This document shows positions 1 through 8,040 of a DNA stretch of 64,000 nucleotides, in pieces. The stretch spans positions 310,001-374,000 of the forward strand of contig OZ245021.1 in NCBI GenBank assembly GCA_965223775.1, in the 5' to 3' direction. Below the pieces are notes generated by a model, which was not told the origin of the DNA, ran no database searches, and worked only from the letters and a program-made list of their open reading frames with translations. Within the stretch, counting starts at the first letter, position 1. The number at the start of each line of letters is the position of its first letter. The position numbers and the translations under genes are program-made. Origin of the DNA: JAJDXW01 sp965223775 (GTDB taxonomy: Bacteria > Pseudomonadota > Gammaproteobacteria > HK1).

Positions 1-427
1 CGCTCCGGCCGTGCACGAACACCGGCACGTCCGCACCGAGCTCGAGTCCGAGGGCGGCGAGCCGGTGGTCGTCGAGCCCGGTCTCCCAGATCCGGTTGAG
101 CGCCACGAGGGTGGTCGCCGCATTCGAGCTGCCTCCTCCGAGCCCGGCTCCCCGCGGGATCCGCTTGGTGAGGCGGATCGACACGCCCCTTCGGGCCGAG
201 GTCCGGGCACGCAGCAGCTTGGCGGCGCGGACCGAGAGCTCGCTCCTCGCGTCGAGGCCGGGGGGCGGGTCCAGGAGCACGATACGGTCGTCGCGCCGCG
301 GGGTGATCTCCACCTCGTCGCCGAAGTCGAGAAGCTGGAAGACGGTCTGGAGATCGTGCCGTCCGTCCGTCCGGCGCCCGGTGACGCGAAGAAACAGGTT
401 GAGCTTCGCGGGAGCGGGCCAGCGCAT
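1..427 (-). CDS. ispE: 4-diphosphocytidyl-2-C-methyl-D-erythritol kinase, C-terminus outside window
   Basis: IspE phosphorylates CDP-methylerythritol in the non-mevalonate isoprenoid pathway in the cytosol. The gene runs off the left edge; the first 142 codons are visible. The N-terminus reads MRWPAPAKLNLFLRV, typical of the family, and the GHMP-kinase glycine loop PRGAGLGGGSSNAA lies at residues 91-104. The ATG at 427 overlaps the TGA of lolB by one base (TGATG), so the two are translationally coupled and co-transcribed after the TPR gene and lolB. This order is standard in gammaproteobacteria. The identification is secure; only the C-terminal half is unseen. Confidence 0.95.
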   Translation of the reverse strand, partial: MRWPAPAKLNLFLRVTGRRTDGRHDLQTVFQLLDFGDEVEITPRRDDRIVLLDPPPGLDARSELSVRAAKLLRARTSARRGVSIRLTKRIPRGAGLGGGSSNAATTLVALNRIWETGLDDHRLAALGLELGADVPVFVHGRS

Positions 428-1047
428 CACTCGACGCGCCAGTCGCGGATCGCGATCCGGACCACGACGCCTTCGCCCCGCAAGGTGATCCGGTCCGGAA
501 GGGCATTCCCGCGGGAGTCCCCGCGGTACTTGTAGTCCAAGCGCCAGCCCTGTTGCGCGAGCGACGAGAGCCGCCCGGCCTCGTCGAGCGTCCAGCCCTG
601 TACGGGGACGCCGGGCCGCGCGCGGGCGGTGATCCAGTACCGGAGGGACGACGCCGGCAGATCCCAGCCGAGCTCCCCGACGAACAGCGCTTCCGGCGTG
701 CGGGCGCTCCGGCGCTCGCCCCGGGCCGTCGTCAGCTCGACCTTCCCCGGGCGGCCTTCCACCTGCAGCGCCCCCTGTCCGAACGGCCCGCTCAGCCGGA
801 GCAGGAAGTCCTCGCGTACCTGCCGCCAGTCGAGAGACCCGCTCCAGCTACCGCCGCCGTCGCCGTCGCCGGTCCGCGCCGCGAGCTTGCCGATCGCGCG
901 CCAGCGCTCGATGACGTCGTCCGGAGGCCCCTCGCGCGGCAAGGGAGGTCCGTCCCGGCGCCACGGCGCCCGGGAGCAGCCGGCGAGGAGCAGGGCCAGC
1001 GCGCCGGAGGCGAAGAGCCGCCGGCGCCTCGCGTCGACAGGATGCAT
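427..1047 (-). CDS. lolB: outer-membrane lipoprotein receptor LolB
   Basis: LolB accepts lipoproteins from periplasmic LolA and inserts them into the outer membrane. The 206-residue product begins MHPVDARRRRLFASGALALL and has a lipobox LLAGC with the acylated Cys at residue 24. The body carries LolB-like features: a W-x-A-x-G-K-L-A-like segment near residue 45, repeated beta-strand patterns and a D-Y-K-Y segment near the end. I chose the ATG at 1047 because a longer open frame upstream is only the shadow of the TPR gene, whose stop at 1049-1051 lies just ahead. It sits between the TPR gene and ispE in one operon. Sequence similarity in this family is low, so context carries part of the call. 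Confidence 0.9.
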   Translation of the reverse strand: MHPVDARRRRLFASGALALLLAGCSRAPWRRDGPPLPREGPPDDVIERWRAIGKLAARTGDGDGGGSWSGSLDWRQVREDFLLRLSGPFGQGALQVEGRPGKVELTTARGERRSARTPEALFVGELGWDLPASSLRYWITARARPGVPVQGWTLDEAGRLSSLAQQGWRLDYKYRGDSRGNALPDRITLRGEGVVVRIAIRDWRVE

Positions 1048-1048
1048 C

Positions 1049-2920
1049 TCAGGACCCGAATCGCGCGATCGTCTCGAGCAGCACCGCGTTGTCCGGAGCT
1101 TCCTCGAGGGCGGAGCGCCATATGTCGCGGGCCTCGTCACGCAGTCCCAGCGCCCAGAGCACTTCGCCGAGATGGGCGGCGACCACGGGATCCCGCTCCC
1201 CCTCGTACGAGCGGCGCAGGTGCTCCGCCGCCTCCTCGTTCCGCCCCAGGCGGTAGAGCACCCACCCCATGCTGTCGACGATGTGGTACTGGTCCGGCTC
1301 GAGAGCGAGGGCCCGCTCCACGAGCTCGAGCGCTTCGTGGTAGCGATCGGTGCGGTCCGCGAGGGTGTATCCGAGCGCATTCAGGGCCTCGGCGTGATCC
1401 GGGTCGCGAGCGATGATCGAGCGCAGGTCGCTTTCCAGGATGTCGAGACGGTCGATCCGCTCCGCGACCATCGCGCGCGCGTAGAGCAGCTCGGCCTGCT
1501 CCGGGTAGGCGTCGAGCGCCCCGTCGAGGACGGTCATCGCCTCGTGGGGACGTTCCGCACCGAGGAGCAGGCCGCTCTCCGCCCGATAGAGCCGAACGTC
1601 CTCGCTCTCCGCGCGGCGCGGGGTGGCGACCAGGTGCCAGCGCGCCCATCGAAGCTGCCCCGTGTCCGCCATGATCTCCGCCGAGCGGATTCGCGCGCTC
1701 ACGTAGTAGACCCCCTCGCGCACTCTCCGATAGGCCCTGAGGGCCTGGTCGGGAGCCGCCGTCGCTTCGTCGATGAGGCCCGTGAAGTACCACGCCCCGT
1801 CGCGCCATCCCGGCCAGCGGTAGAGCTCGCGGAAGTGGGGGCGCGCGTCGTCGTAGCGGTCCATCGTCGTCAGCAGCCGGCCGAGCTCCCACCGCGCATC
1901 GAGGTCGTTCGGGCGGTGTGCGAGCAGGGCCGCGTACCGGTCGCGGGCCTCTTCCCGGCGCCCCGCGGAGGCGAGGAGCCGTGCGTGGGTGAGCAGGAGG
2001 CCGTCGCCTCCGTCGTTGTCGACCGCCTGGGCGGCGAGCACGTCCAGGGCGGCGTCGCGGTCGCCATGGCCGTGCAGCAGCAGCGCCTGGGTGATCGTGT
2101 AGCGATTGTCCGCCGGCCGCTCGCGCCGGAGCACCTCCAGGAGCTTCAACGCACGGTCGGTCCGATTGGATCCGGCGAGCACGCGGGCCAGGGCGTACCT
2201 CGATTCCGGCCCGGCATCCGCAACCTCTTCCATGATCCGGATCCGCCGGTCGGCGTCGGGCTCCTGGCGGAGCAACTCGACGACGACGTCATGGCCGCTT
2301 CGTCCCGGCTCGTCCCAGTGTCCTGCGATGCTTCGCAACGCCGCCACCGCTTCCTCGGTCCGGTCCGCCCGTGCGAGCGCGAGCGCGTGCATCCGCCGCG
2401 CGAGCCGGCTCTCGGGGTCGAGCCGGCGCCATTCCGCGGAAGCGTCGGCCGCAAGGCCGTAGCGTTCGGCGCCGGCCGCGATGCGTACGGCGCGCGCGGC
2501 GAGGGACGGGGCCCCGTGCAGGCGGGCGCCTTCGACGTAGCTCCGGACCGCCCGGTCCGCATCCGCTTCGCCGCCCCGGAGCGCTGCAACTTCCGCGACG
2601 AGCAGCGTCCCGAGCATTCCGGGGGGGAATCCGGGGGCGGATTCCGCTTCCTGATCACGCACAAAGCTCAGGTTGGGGCCGGCGGTTTCCTGGGAGATGG
2701 GCCGCTCGCGGGCTGGAAGCCCGCGCTCCCAGGAGGTCCACGGTCCCTCGAAGGCGGCGATCCCGGGAATTACGTGCTCCCAACCTGAGCTTCGTGCGGA
2801 ATCAGGTTCCGCTTCGCGGGGCGGGGAGCCGGCGGGCGAAGCCGGGTTCGCGGCGAGCAGGATCGCCGCGGCGGCGGCCGCGAGAACGAGGGCGTGCGGG
2901 CGCAATGTGCTCATCGCCAT
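1049..2920 (-). CDS. TPR-repeat protein (upstream partner of lolB)
   Basis: A secreted tetratricopeptide-repeat protein of about 620 residues. From the start at 2920 (or the in-frame ATG at 2914) it opens with a signal-like stretch, HALVLAAAAAAILLAA, followed by many TPR helices. Examples are the segments around DPDHAEALNALGYTLADRTD and EPDQYHIVDSMGWVLYRLGR in the C-terminal half, the second of which is the part most conserved in the TPR proteins encoded next to lolB. Function is unproved; these proteins are usually taken as periplasmic or envelope scaffolds. An ORF extends upstream to 3124, but that part is repeat DNA (R3). Oddly, about 50 residues just after the signal peptide are encoded by an R2 repeat copy (2650-2806) that keeps the frame open, so the mature N-terminus is partly mobile-element sequence. 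Confidence 0.85.
   Translation of the reverse strand: MAMSTLRPHALVLAAAAAAILLAANPASPAGSPPREAEPDSARSSGWEHVIPGIAAFEGPWTSWERGLPARERPISQETAGPNLSFVRDQEAESAPGFPPGMLGTLLVAEVAALRGGEADADRAVRSYVEGARLHGAPSLAARAVRIAAGAERYGLAADASAEWRRLDPESRLARRMHALALARADRTEEAVAALRSIAGHWDEPGRSGHDVVVELLRQEPDADRRIRIMEEVADAGPESRYALARVLAGSNRTDRALKLLEVLRRERPADNRYTITQALLLHGHGDRDAALDVLAAQAVDNDGGDGLLLTHARLLASAGRREEARDRYAALLAHRPNDLDARWELGRLLTTMDRYDDARPHFRELYRWPGWRDGAWYFTGLIDEATAAPDQALRAYRRVREGVYYVSARIRSAEIMADTGQLRWARWHLVATPRRAESEDVRLYRAESGLLLGAERPHEAMTVLDGALDAYPEQAELLYARAMVAERIDRLDILESDLRSIIARDPDHAEALNALGYTLADRTDRYHEALELVERALALEPDQYHIVDSMGWVLYRLGRNEEAAEHLRRSYEGERDPVVAAHLGEVLWALGLRDEARDIWRSALEEAPDNAVLLETIARFGS
2650..2806. repeat. R2 MITE-like repeat, copy 1, inside the TPR gene
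   Basis: This 157-bp element is bounded by 28-bp inverted ends that contain CTCAGGTTGGG at the left and CCCAACCTGAG at the right; the outer parts match with about three mismatches. The same element occurs at 39435-39609. Its interior carries GCTGGAAGCCCGC, one arm of a palindrome that is complete in copy 2. It lies entirely within the coding frame of the TPR gene, is open in that frame, and encodes about 50 residues. No transposase is present inside it. Confidence 0.85.
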
Positions 2921-2956
2921 CCAGAATGCCTGTGCGGCCCGGTTCTTCGCAGTCTG

Positions 2957-3046
2957 GCGAGGCTGCGCCTCGGACCGACGAGACGTGTTCGAAGCCACCC
3001 GACGGTTCTCCAACCTCCGGCGCGCCGTACCAAGAGAAATGCCTGC
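2957..3046 (-). repeat. R3 repeat, copy A
   Basis: The copy begins with GCGAGGCTGC at 2957-2966 and, read on the minus strand, matches the copy at 43103-43191 through the shared core GGTGGCTTCGAACACGTCTC. It faces copy B (3170-3256), so the two make a long inverted repeat between the TPR gene and prfA. Confidence 0.7.
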
Positions 3047-3094
3047 ATTTCTTCTGGAAGCGGCCTCGTACGTTTCATCCACGCAACGCCTCTG

Positions 3095-3142
3095 CAAACT
3101 TGACTCAAGGTCGCGGTGCCTCAAGGATTCTAGTCAAGTTTG
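3095..3142. repeat. 11-bp inverted repeat at the centre of the R3 foldback
   Basis: CAAACTTGACT (3095-3105) and AGTCAAGTTTG (3132-3142) are perfect inverted arms around a 26-base loop. The feature sits between the two facing R3 copies. The 2921-3268 interval holds these repeats and no gene that I can recognise; hemA would be expected here in many gammaproteobacteria. Confidence 0.7.
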
Positions 3143-3169
3143 TCAAGTTGTTACATGGACGAGAGGTAC

Positions 3170-3256
3170 GAGGCGGTTGCCGGTATGGCGCGTCGAGGCA
3201 GTGAACGAAGTCGGGTGGCTTCGAACGGGTCTCGTCGGCCCGGGGGGCAGCCTCGC
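3170..3256 (+). repeat. R3 repeat, copy B
   Basis: Diverged plus-strand copy ending in GCAGCCTCGC at 3247-3256, with the shared core GGTGGCTTCGAAC. The end is only 12 bases before the prfA start codon. The bases just after it, TAGAAT at 3257-3262, look like a -10 hexamer but lie very close to the start codon, so a promoter role is doubtful. Confidence 0.7.
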
Positions 3257-3268
3257 TAGAATAGCCGA

Positions 3269-4357
3269 ATGCACCCTTCCGTAGTGGAAAAGCTGGAGGC
3301 GATCTCCGTCCGCCGAGAGGAGCTGAGCCGGTTGCTCGGGGACCCGGGCGTGATCGCGGATCAGCCTCGCTTTCGGTCGCTGGCGAAGGAGCTCTCCGGA
3401 TTGCAGCCGGTCACGGAGTGTTACCGGCGTTATCGCGATACCTTGGAGGTCATCGAGTCGGCGCGCGAAATGCTCGGAGACCCCGATTCGGGGATCCGCG
3501 AGCTGGCGCGGGACGAGCTGGGTGAAGCGCAGGCCGCGCACGACGCGGTCGAGGAGGAGCTGCGCACCCTGCTCATCCCCGTGGACCCGGCCGACGACAG
3601 CAATACGTTCCTCGAGATCCGGGCCGGCGCGGGAGGTGAGGAGGCGGCGCTCTTCGCGGGAGACCTCCTTCGGATGTACCTCCGGTACGCGGAGGCGCGG
3701 CGGTGGAAGATGGAGATCATGAGCGAGAGCCAGAGCGAGCAGGGTGGGTACCGCGAGGTGGTGGTGCGCGTCGTCGGCCGCAAGGCGTACTCGCGTCTGA
3801 AGTTCGAGTCGGGCGGGCATCGCGTGCAACGGGTGCCCGAGACGGAGTCGCAGGGCCGGATCCACACTTCCGCGTGCACCGTGGCGGTGCTGCCCGAGGT
3901 CGAGGACGTGAGCGAGGTGGATCTCGATCCCGGCGACCTCAAGGTGGACACTTTCCGGGCGTCGGGGGCGGGCGGCCAGCACGTCAACACGACCGACTCG
4001 GCGATTCGCATCACCCACCTGCCGACCGGCATGGTGGTGGAATGCCAGGACGAGCGGTCGCAGCACAAGAACCGGGCGCGCGCCCTCTCGCTGCTTCGCG
4101 CCCGCGTGCTCGCGGCGGAGCGCGATCGGCAGGCGGCGGAGCGGGCCGCGGAGCGGCGGCTGCTCGTGGGGAGCGGCGATCGCTCGCAGCGGGTCCGCAC
4201 CTACAACTTCCCCCAGGGGCGCATCACCGACCATCGCATCCATCTCACCCTGTACCGGCTCGACGCGGTGCTGCAGGGCGATCTCGATCCGCTCATCGAT
4301 CCGTTGCTGAGTGCGTACCAGGCCGACCAGCTCGCGGCGATGGGGCTCGAAGGATGA
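3269..4357 (+). CDS. prfA: peptide chain release factor 1
   Basis: RF1 reads UAA and UAG stop codons in the ribosomal A site and triggers peptide release. The 362-residue product is full length. The codon-recognition tripeptide PET is at residues 190-192 (the family P-x-T), and the catalytic GGQ is at residues 235-237 within SGAGGQHVNTTDSA. A release-factor C-terminal domain follows. The ATG at 3269 has only a weak ribosome site, and repeat R3 copy B ends 12 bases before it. It is the first gene of an overlapping plus-strand operon prfA-prmC-moeB-ubiD. GGQ is modified by the next gene product, PrmC. Confidence 0.97.
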   Translation: MHPSVVEKLEAISVRREELSRLLGDPGVIADQPRFRSLAKELSGLQPVTECYRRYRDTLEVIESAREMLGDPDSGIRELARDELGEAQAAHDAVEEELRTLLIPVDPADDSNTFLEIRAGAGGEEAALFAGDLLRMYLRYAEARRWKMEIMSESQSEQGGYREVVVRVVGRKAYSRLKFESGGHRVQRVPETESQGRIHTSACTVAVLPEVEDVSEVDLDPGDLKVDTFRASGAGGQHVNTTDSAIRITHLPTGMVVECQDERSQHKNRARALSLLRARVLAAERDRQAAERAAERRLLVGSGDRSQRVRTYNFPQGRITDHRIHLTLYRLDAVLQGDLDPLIDPLLSAYQADQLAAMGLEG

Positions 4358-5232
4358 CCCTGCCGGCAACCGCGGGCGGGGTCCTGGCCGAGGCGCGGCG
4401 CGCGCTCGCCGCTCTCGACTCCCCCCCTCTGGATTCGCCCGGCCTCGACGCATCCGTTCTTCTTGCGCACGCGCTCGGGTTGCCTCGCACCGTGCTCATC
4501 GCTCATCCCGAGATGCCGATCGGCCCTGCCGAACGGACGCGGTTCGGCGAGCTGGTCGAGCGGCGGGCGGCCGGCGAGCCGCTCGCGTGGATGACGGGCC
4601 GGCGCGAATTCTGGTCGCTCGACTTCGAGGTCGACCGCTCCACCCTCGTCCCGCGGCCCGAGACGGAGCGGCTCGTCGAGGCGGTGCTCGCGGCCGCGGG
4701 GGAGATCGGTGGGGAAGGAGGCGGGGTGCGGGTCGCGGACCTCGGGACGGGATGCGGAGCCGTCGCCGTCGCCGTCGCGGTCGCGAGGGAGGCGGAGCGG
4801 GCCGAGGTCGTCGCGACCGACATCGACCCGGAGGCGCTCGCGGTCGCGCGCCGCAACGTGCGGCGCCTTGCTCCGGGGCGGGTCGAGCTCCGGCGCGGCT
4901 CCTGGTGCGACCCTCTCGAATCCGGCGCGTTCTCCCTCATCGCGAGCAATCCTCCGTACCTTCGAGCGGACGATCCGCACCTTCGGGGGGACGGCGTTCG
5001 CCGCGAGCCGCGACGGGCCCTCGTGGGGGGGCGGGACGGGCTCACCGCGATCCGGGCGATCGGTCGGGAGGCGGGCCGATGCCTTCGGCCGGGGGGCCGG
5101 CTGCTGCTCGAGCACGGTGCGGACCAGGGGGAGGCGGTGCGCCGCGTGCTCGGCGAGGCGGGCTTCGGCCGCGTGCGCACCTTCTGCGATCTCGAAGGCC
5201 GCGAGCGCGTGACCGAGGGCGCGCGGCCCTGA
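4354..5232 (+). CDS. prmC: peptide chain release factor N5-glutamine methyltransferase
   Basis: PrmC (HemK) methylates the glutamine of the GGQ loop in RF1 and RF2 using S-adenosylmethionine. The 292-residue protein has an N-terminal helical domain, the SAM-binding motif DLGTGCGAVA at residues 129-138, and the catalytic NPPY at residues 199-202. The ATG overlaps the prfA stop as ATGA, so the modifying enzyme is coupled to its substrate. Length and motifs are normal for the family. Confidence 0.96.
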   Translation: MTLPATAGGVLAEARRALAALDSPPLDSPGLDASVLLAHALGLPRTVLIAHPEMPIGPAERTRFGELVERRAAGEPLAWMTGRREFWSLDFEVDRSTLVPRPETERLVEAVLAAAGEIGGEGGGVRVADLGTGCGAVAVAVAVAREAERAEVVATDIDPEALAVARRNVRRLAPGRVELRRGSWCDPLESGAFSLIASNPPYLRADDPHLRGDGVRREPRRALVGGRDGLTAIRAIGREAGRCLRPGGRLLLEHGADQGEAVRRVLGEAGFGRVRTFCDLEGRERVTEGARP

Positions 5233-5347
5233 CCCTGCGCGCCGGGGACGGGCCGGGGAAGACATGGCCGGAAGCGGCAGCGGCGAGGGCGGTGAGGGAG
5301 ACGAGGGCGGCGGCGGGCCGCGGACCGGCCGGCCGCGCAGGGTGAAC

Positions 5348-6139
5348 ATGCTGAGTCCCGACCAGCGCGAGCGGTACAGCCGTCACCTTCGGCTTCCGGA
5401 GATCGGGGAGGCGGGGCAGGCGCGCCTGTCCGCCGCCCGGGTGCTGGTGGTCGGCGCGGGCGGACTCGGCTCGCCGGCCGTACTGTTCCTTGCGGGGGCG
5501 GGCATCGGCACCCTCGCCATCGCCGACTACGACCGGGTGGATCTCTCGAACCTGCAGCGCCAGGTCCTCTACCGCACCACCGACGTCGGGGAGGACAAGG
5601 TGGCGGCCGCGCGGTCCGCGGTCGCCGCGATCAACCCCGAGGTCCGGGTGGAAGCGATCCCGTGGGCGATGGACGGGCCGGACCTCGTCCGCGAGGTGGG
5701 CAAGGCGGACGTGGTGGTCGATGCGAGCGACAACTTCGAGACCCGCTTCGAGATCAACGCCGCCTGCCTCGCGGCGGGCACCCCCCACGTATCCGGGGCC
5801 GCCATCCGCATGGAAGGGCAGGTCGCGGTATTCGATCCGAACGACCCCGAATCCCCCTGCTACCGGTGCCTGTTCGACGATACCGGAGACCCGGAGGAGC
5901 CGTGCGCGCGGGTCGGGGTGTTCGCGCCGGTGGCGGGCATCGCGGGGACGATCCAGGCCGCGGAGGCGGTGAAGCTGATCGTCGGCCTGCCGTCGGGTCT
6001 GCGGCGGCGGCTCATGCTGATCGACGCCCTCTCGATGCGGGTGCGGACCGTGCGGGTGCGGCGCGACCCCGCCTGTCCGGCCTGCGGCGAAAGGCCCCGT
6101 TCGGGTATCCCCGGACCGGGCGCGGCGACGGCTTCGTGA
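5348..6139 (+). CDS. moeB: MoeB/ThiF-family adenylyltransferase
   Basis: Family enzymes activate the C-terminal glycine of a ubiquitin-like sulfur carrier (MoaD or ThiS) by adenylation. The product from the ATG at 5348 is 263 residues. It has the Rossmann nucleotide loop VVGAGGLGSPAV near residues 34-45, a conserved D-x-x-D-x-S-N-L-Q-R stretch, and two Cys pairs (CYRC and CPAC) that would bind zinc. I chose 5348 because AGGGTG lies just upstream; a longer ATG at 5264 would add 28 Gly-rich residues of doubtful value. Position after prmC matches the gammaproteobacterial order. MoeB and ThiF cannot be separated by sequence alone. Confidence 0.88.
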   Translation: MLSPDQRERYSRHLRLPEIGEAGQARLSAARVLVVGAGGLGSPAVLFLAGAGIGTLAIADYDRVDLSNLQRQVLYRTTDVGEDKVAAARSAVAAINPEVRVEAIPWAMDGPDLVREVGKADVVVDASDNFETRFEINAACLAAGTPHVSGAAIRMEGQVAVFDPNDPESPCYRCLFDDTGDPEEPCARVGVFAPVAGIAGTIQAAEAVKLIVGLPSGLRRRLMLIDALSMRVRTVRVRRDPACPACGERPRSGIPGPGAATAS

Positions 6140-7689
6140 ACCGCACCCCCGCCCCCGCCTCCGCCCCCGTCCCCGCGTCGCGGCGCCGCTACCGCGATCT
6201 GCGGGACTTCATCGCGCGCCTCGAAGCGTCCGGCGACCTCGTGCGCGTGCGCGCCGAGGTGGACCCGCGCCTCGAGATGACCGCGGTGTGCGACCGCACC
6301 CTGCGCGGCGGCGGCCCCGCGCTCCTCTTCGAGCGGCCGGCCGGGCACCGGGTTCCCGTGCTCGCCAACCTCTTCGGGACCCGGAGCCGGGTCGCGCGGG
6401 CGATGGGAGCGGAGAGCGTCGAGGCGCTTCGCGAGATCGGCGAGCTGCTCGCCTTCCTCCGCCAGCCGGACCCGCCCCGCGACCTCCGCGAGGCGTGGAA
6501 GTCGCTTCCCATCTTCCGGCAGGTCCTCGCGATGTCCCCGCGCGAGACGCGCTCCCCTCCCTGCCGGGAGGTGGTGCTGGAGGGCGGCGCGGTGGACCTC
6601 GGGGAGTGGCCCGTGCAGACCTGCTGGCCGGAGGACGCCGGGCCGCTCATCACCTGGGCCCTCGTCATCACCCGGGGGCCGCACGGGGGCCGGCAGAACC
6701 TCGGCATCTATCGCCAGCAGGTCATCGATCGGAACCGGGTCATCATGCGCTGGCTCGCGCAGCGCGGCGGGGCGCTCGACTACCAGGCGTGGCGCGCGGC
6801 GCGGCCGGGGGAGCCGTTCCCGGTCGCGGTGGCCCTCGGGGCGGACCCGGCGACGACCCTCGCCGCGGTGACCCCGATCCCGGACTCGCTCTCCGAGTAC
6901 GCGTTCGCGGGGCTGCTCCGCGGCGGCCGCACCGAGGTCGCGCGGGCGCTCGGATCCGACCTCCAGGTGCCGGCGAGCGCGGAGATCGTGCTCGAGGGCG
7001 CCATCCACCCCGGAGACGAGGCGCCGGAAGGCCCGTTCGGGGACCACACCGGGTACTACAACGACGTCGAGACGTTCCCGGTCTTCACCATCGACCGGAT
7101 CACCCACCGCCGCGACCCCATCTACCACAGCACCTATACCGGCCGCCCCCCCGACGAGCCGGCCGTGCTCGGGGCGGCCATGAACGAGCTCTTCATCCCG
7201 CTCCTTCGCCGCCAGTTTCCCGAGATCCGCGACTTCTACCTCCCCCCCGAGGGCTGCTCGTACCGGATCGGCATCGTCTCGATGGACAAGCAGTACGTGG
7301 GCCACGCGAAGCGGGTGATGTTCGGCCTGTGGTCGGTGCTCCGCCAGTTCATGTACACCAAGATCATCATCGTGGTGGACGACGACATCGACGTCCGGAA
7401 CTGGAAGGACGTGGCCTGGGCGCTCGCGACGAGGGTGGACCCCGCCCGCGACCTCACCCTGGTCGAGAACACCCCCATCGACTACCTCGACTTCGCCTCG
7501 CCGGTGGCGGGGCTCGGCTCCAAGATGGGCATCGACGCTACGGCCAAGTGGCCCGGCGAGACGGAGCGGGCGTGGGGCCGGCCCATCGTCATGGGCCGCG
7601 ACGTCCAGGGCCGCGTCGACGCGATGTGGGAGAGCCTCGGCATCACCCTCCCCGGCGGCGACCCGCTGGAGGGAGCGCCCGGCACCTGA
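6136..7689 (+). CDS. ubiD: UbiD-family prenylated-FMN decarboxylase
   Basis: UbiD removes the carboxyl group of 4-hydroxy-3-polyprenylbenzoate in ubiquinone synthesis, using prenylated FMN. The 517-residue product contains the IYRQQVIDRNRVIMRW region, the conserved EGPFGDHTGYYN segment and the C-terminal DIDVRNWKDVAWALATR block, all characteristic of the ubiquinone-type members. It starts with GTG at 6136 overlapping the moeB stop (GTGA), so it is the last gene of the prfA operon. Length is close to E. coli UbiD (497). Other UbiD subfamilies act on different aromatic acids, but this sequence looks like the canonical one. Confidence 0.92.
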   Translation: MNRTPAPASAPVPASRRRYRDLRDFIARLEASGDLVRVRAEVDPRLEMTAVCDRTLRGGGPALLFERPAGHRVPVLANLFGTRSRVARAMGAESVEALREIGELLAFLRQPDPPRDLREAWKSLPIFRQVLAMSPRETRSPPCREVVLEGGAVDLGEWPVQTCWPEDAGPLITWALVITRGPHGGRQNLGIYRQQVIDRNRVIMRWLAQRGGALDYQAWRAARPGEPFPVAVALGADPATTLAAVTPIPDSLSEYAFAGLLRGGRTEVARALGSDLQVPASAEIVLEGAIHPGDEAPEGPFGDHTGYYNDVETFPVFTIDRITHRRDPIYHSTYTGRPPDEPAVLGAAMNELFIPLLRRQFPEIRDFYLPPEGCSYRIGIVSMDKQYVGHAKRVMFGLWSVLRQFMYTKIIIVVDDDIDVRNWKDVAWALATRVDPARDLTLVENTPIDYLDFASPVAGLGSKMGIDATAKWPGETERAWGRPIVMGRDVQGRVDAMWESLGITLPGGDPLEGAPGT

Positions 7690-7710
7690 CGCACCGCCCT
7701 TGGCCTCCCT

Positions 7711-7947
7711 TCACTCGTCAATCGGAAGGCGACCGCTTCCCTTCACTTGCTTCCATATGAGACGAAGGGTCTCATCCTGGCGGTCGAGACGTGGGACCAG
7801 TTCCTCCTTGACCTTTTGCGCAGCAAGTTGCGCGCCGCGCTCCGCAGCCTCGTTCAGGTTGACCTTTTGCGCACCGCGCTCCGCAGCCTCGTTCAGGCAC
7901 GCTTGCAAGGCATCGGCCAAATGTTCGATCGGACGGGATCGTTCCAT
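7711..7947 (-). CDS. small coiled-coil protein with internal duplication, unknown function
   Basis: A short protein of 78 residues on the minus strand. The segment LNEAAERGAQ occurs twice, about 15 residues apart, and the C-terminus (DETLRLIWKQVKGSGRLPIDE-like) is hydrophilic and helical. GGAGG at 7955-7959 is seven bases before the ATG at 7947, which favours that start over the ATG at 7953. At DNA level the duplication is a direct repeat within about 7807-7897. It has no partner gene; ubiD ends just downstream on the other strand. A soluble coiled coil is likely; function is not assignable. Confidence 0.55.
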   Translation of the reverse strand: MERSRPIEHLADALQACLNEAAERGAQKVNLNEAAERGAQLAAQKVKEELVPRLDRQDETLRLIWKQVKGSGRLPIDE

Positions 7948-8040
7948 GTCCATTCCTCCATGTCCAAGTCTGCGTACATGACCATCATGTACGTTGGTCC
8001 ATTGATCGACTCCGGATTGTATGGCGAGACGACTTCCGGA

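Noticed and set aside
629..2788. 719-residue plus-strand frame
   Set aside because: It is the antisense shadow of lolB and the TPR gene; composition is Arg/Pro/Ala-rich with no motifs.
3257..3262. TAGAAT as a -10 box for prfA
   Set aside because: It lies only six bases before the start codon and has no -35 box at the right distance.
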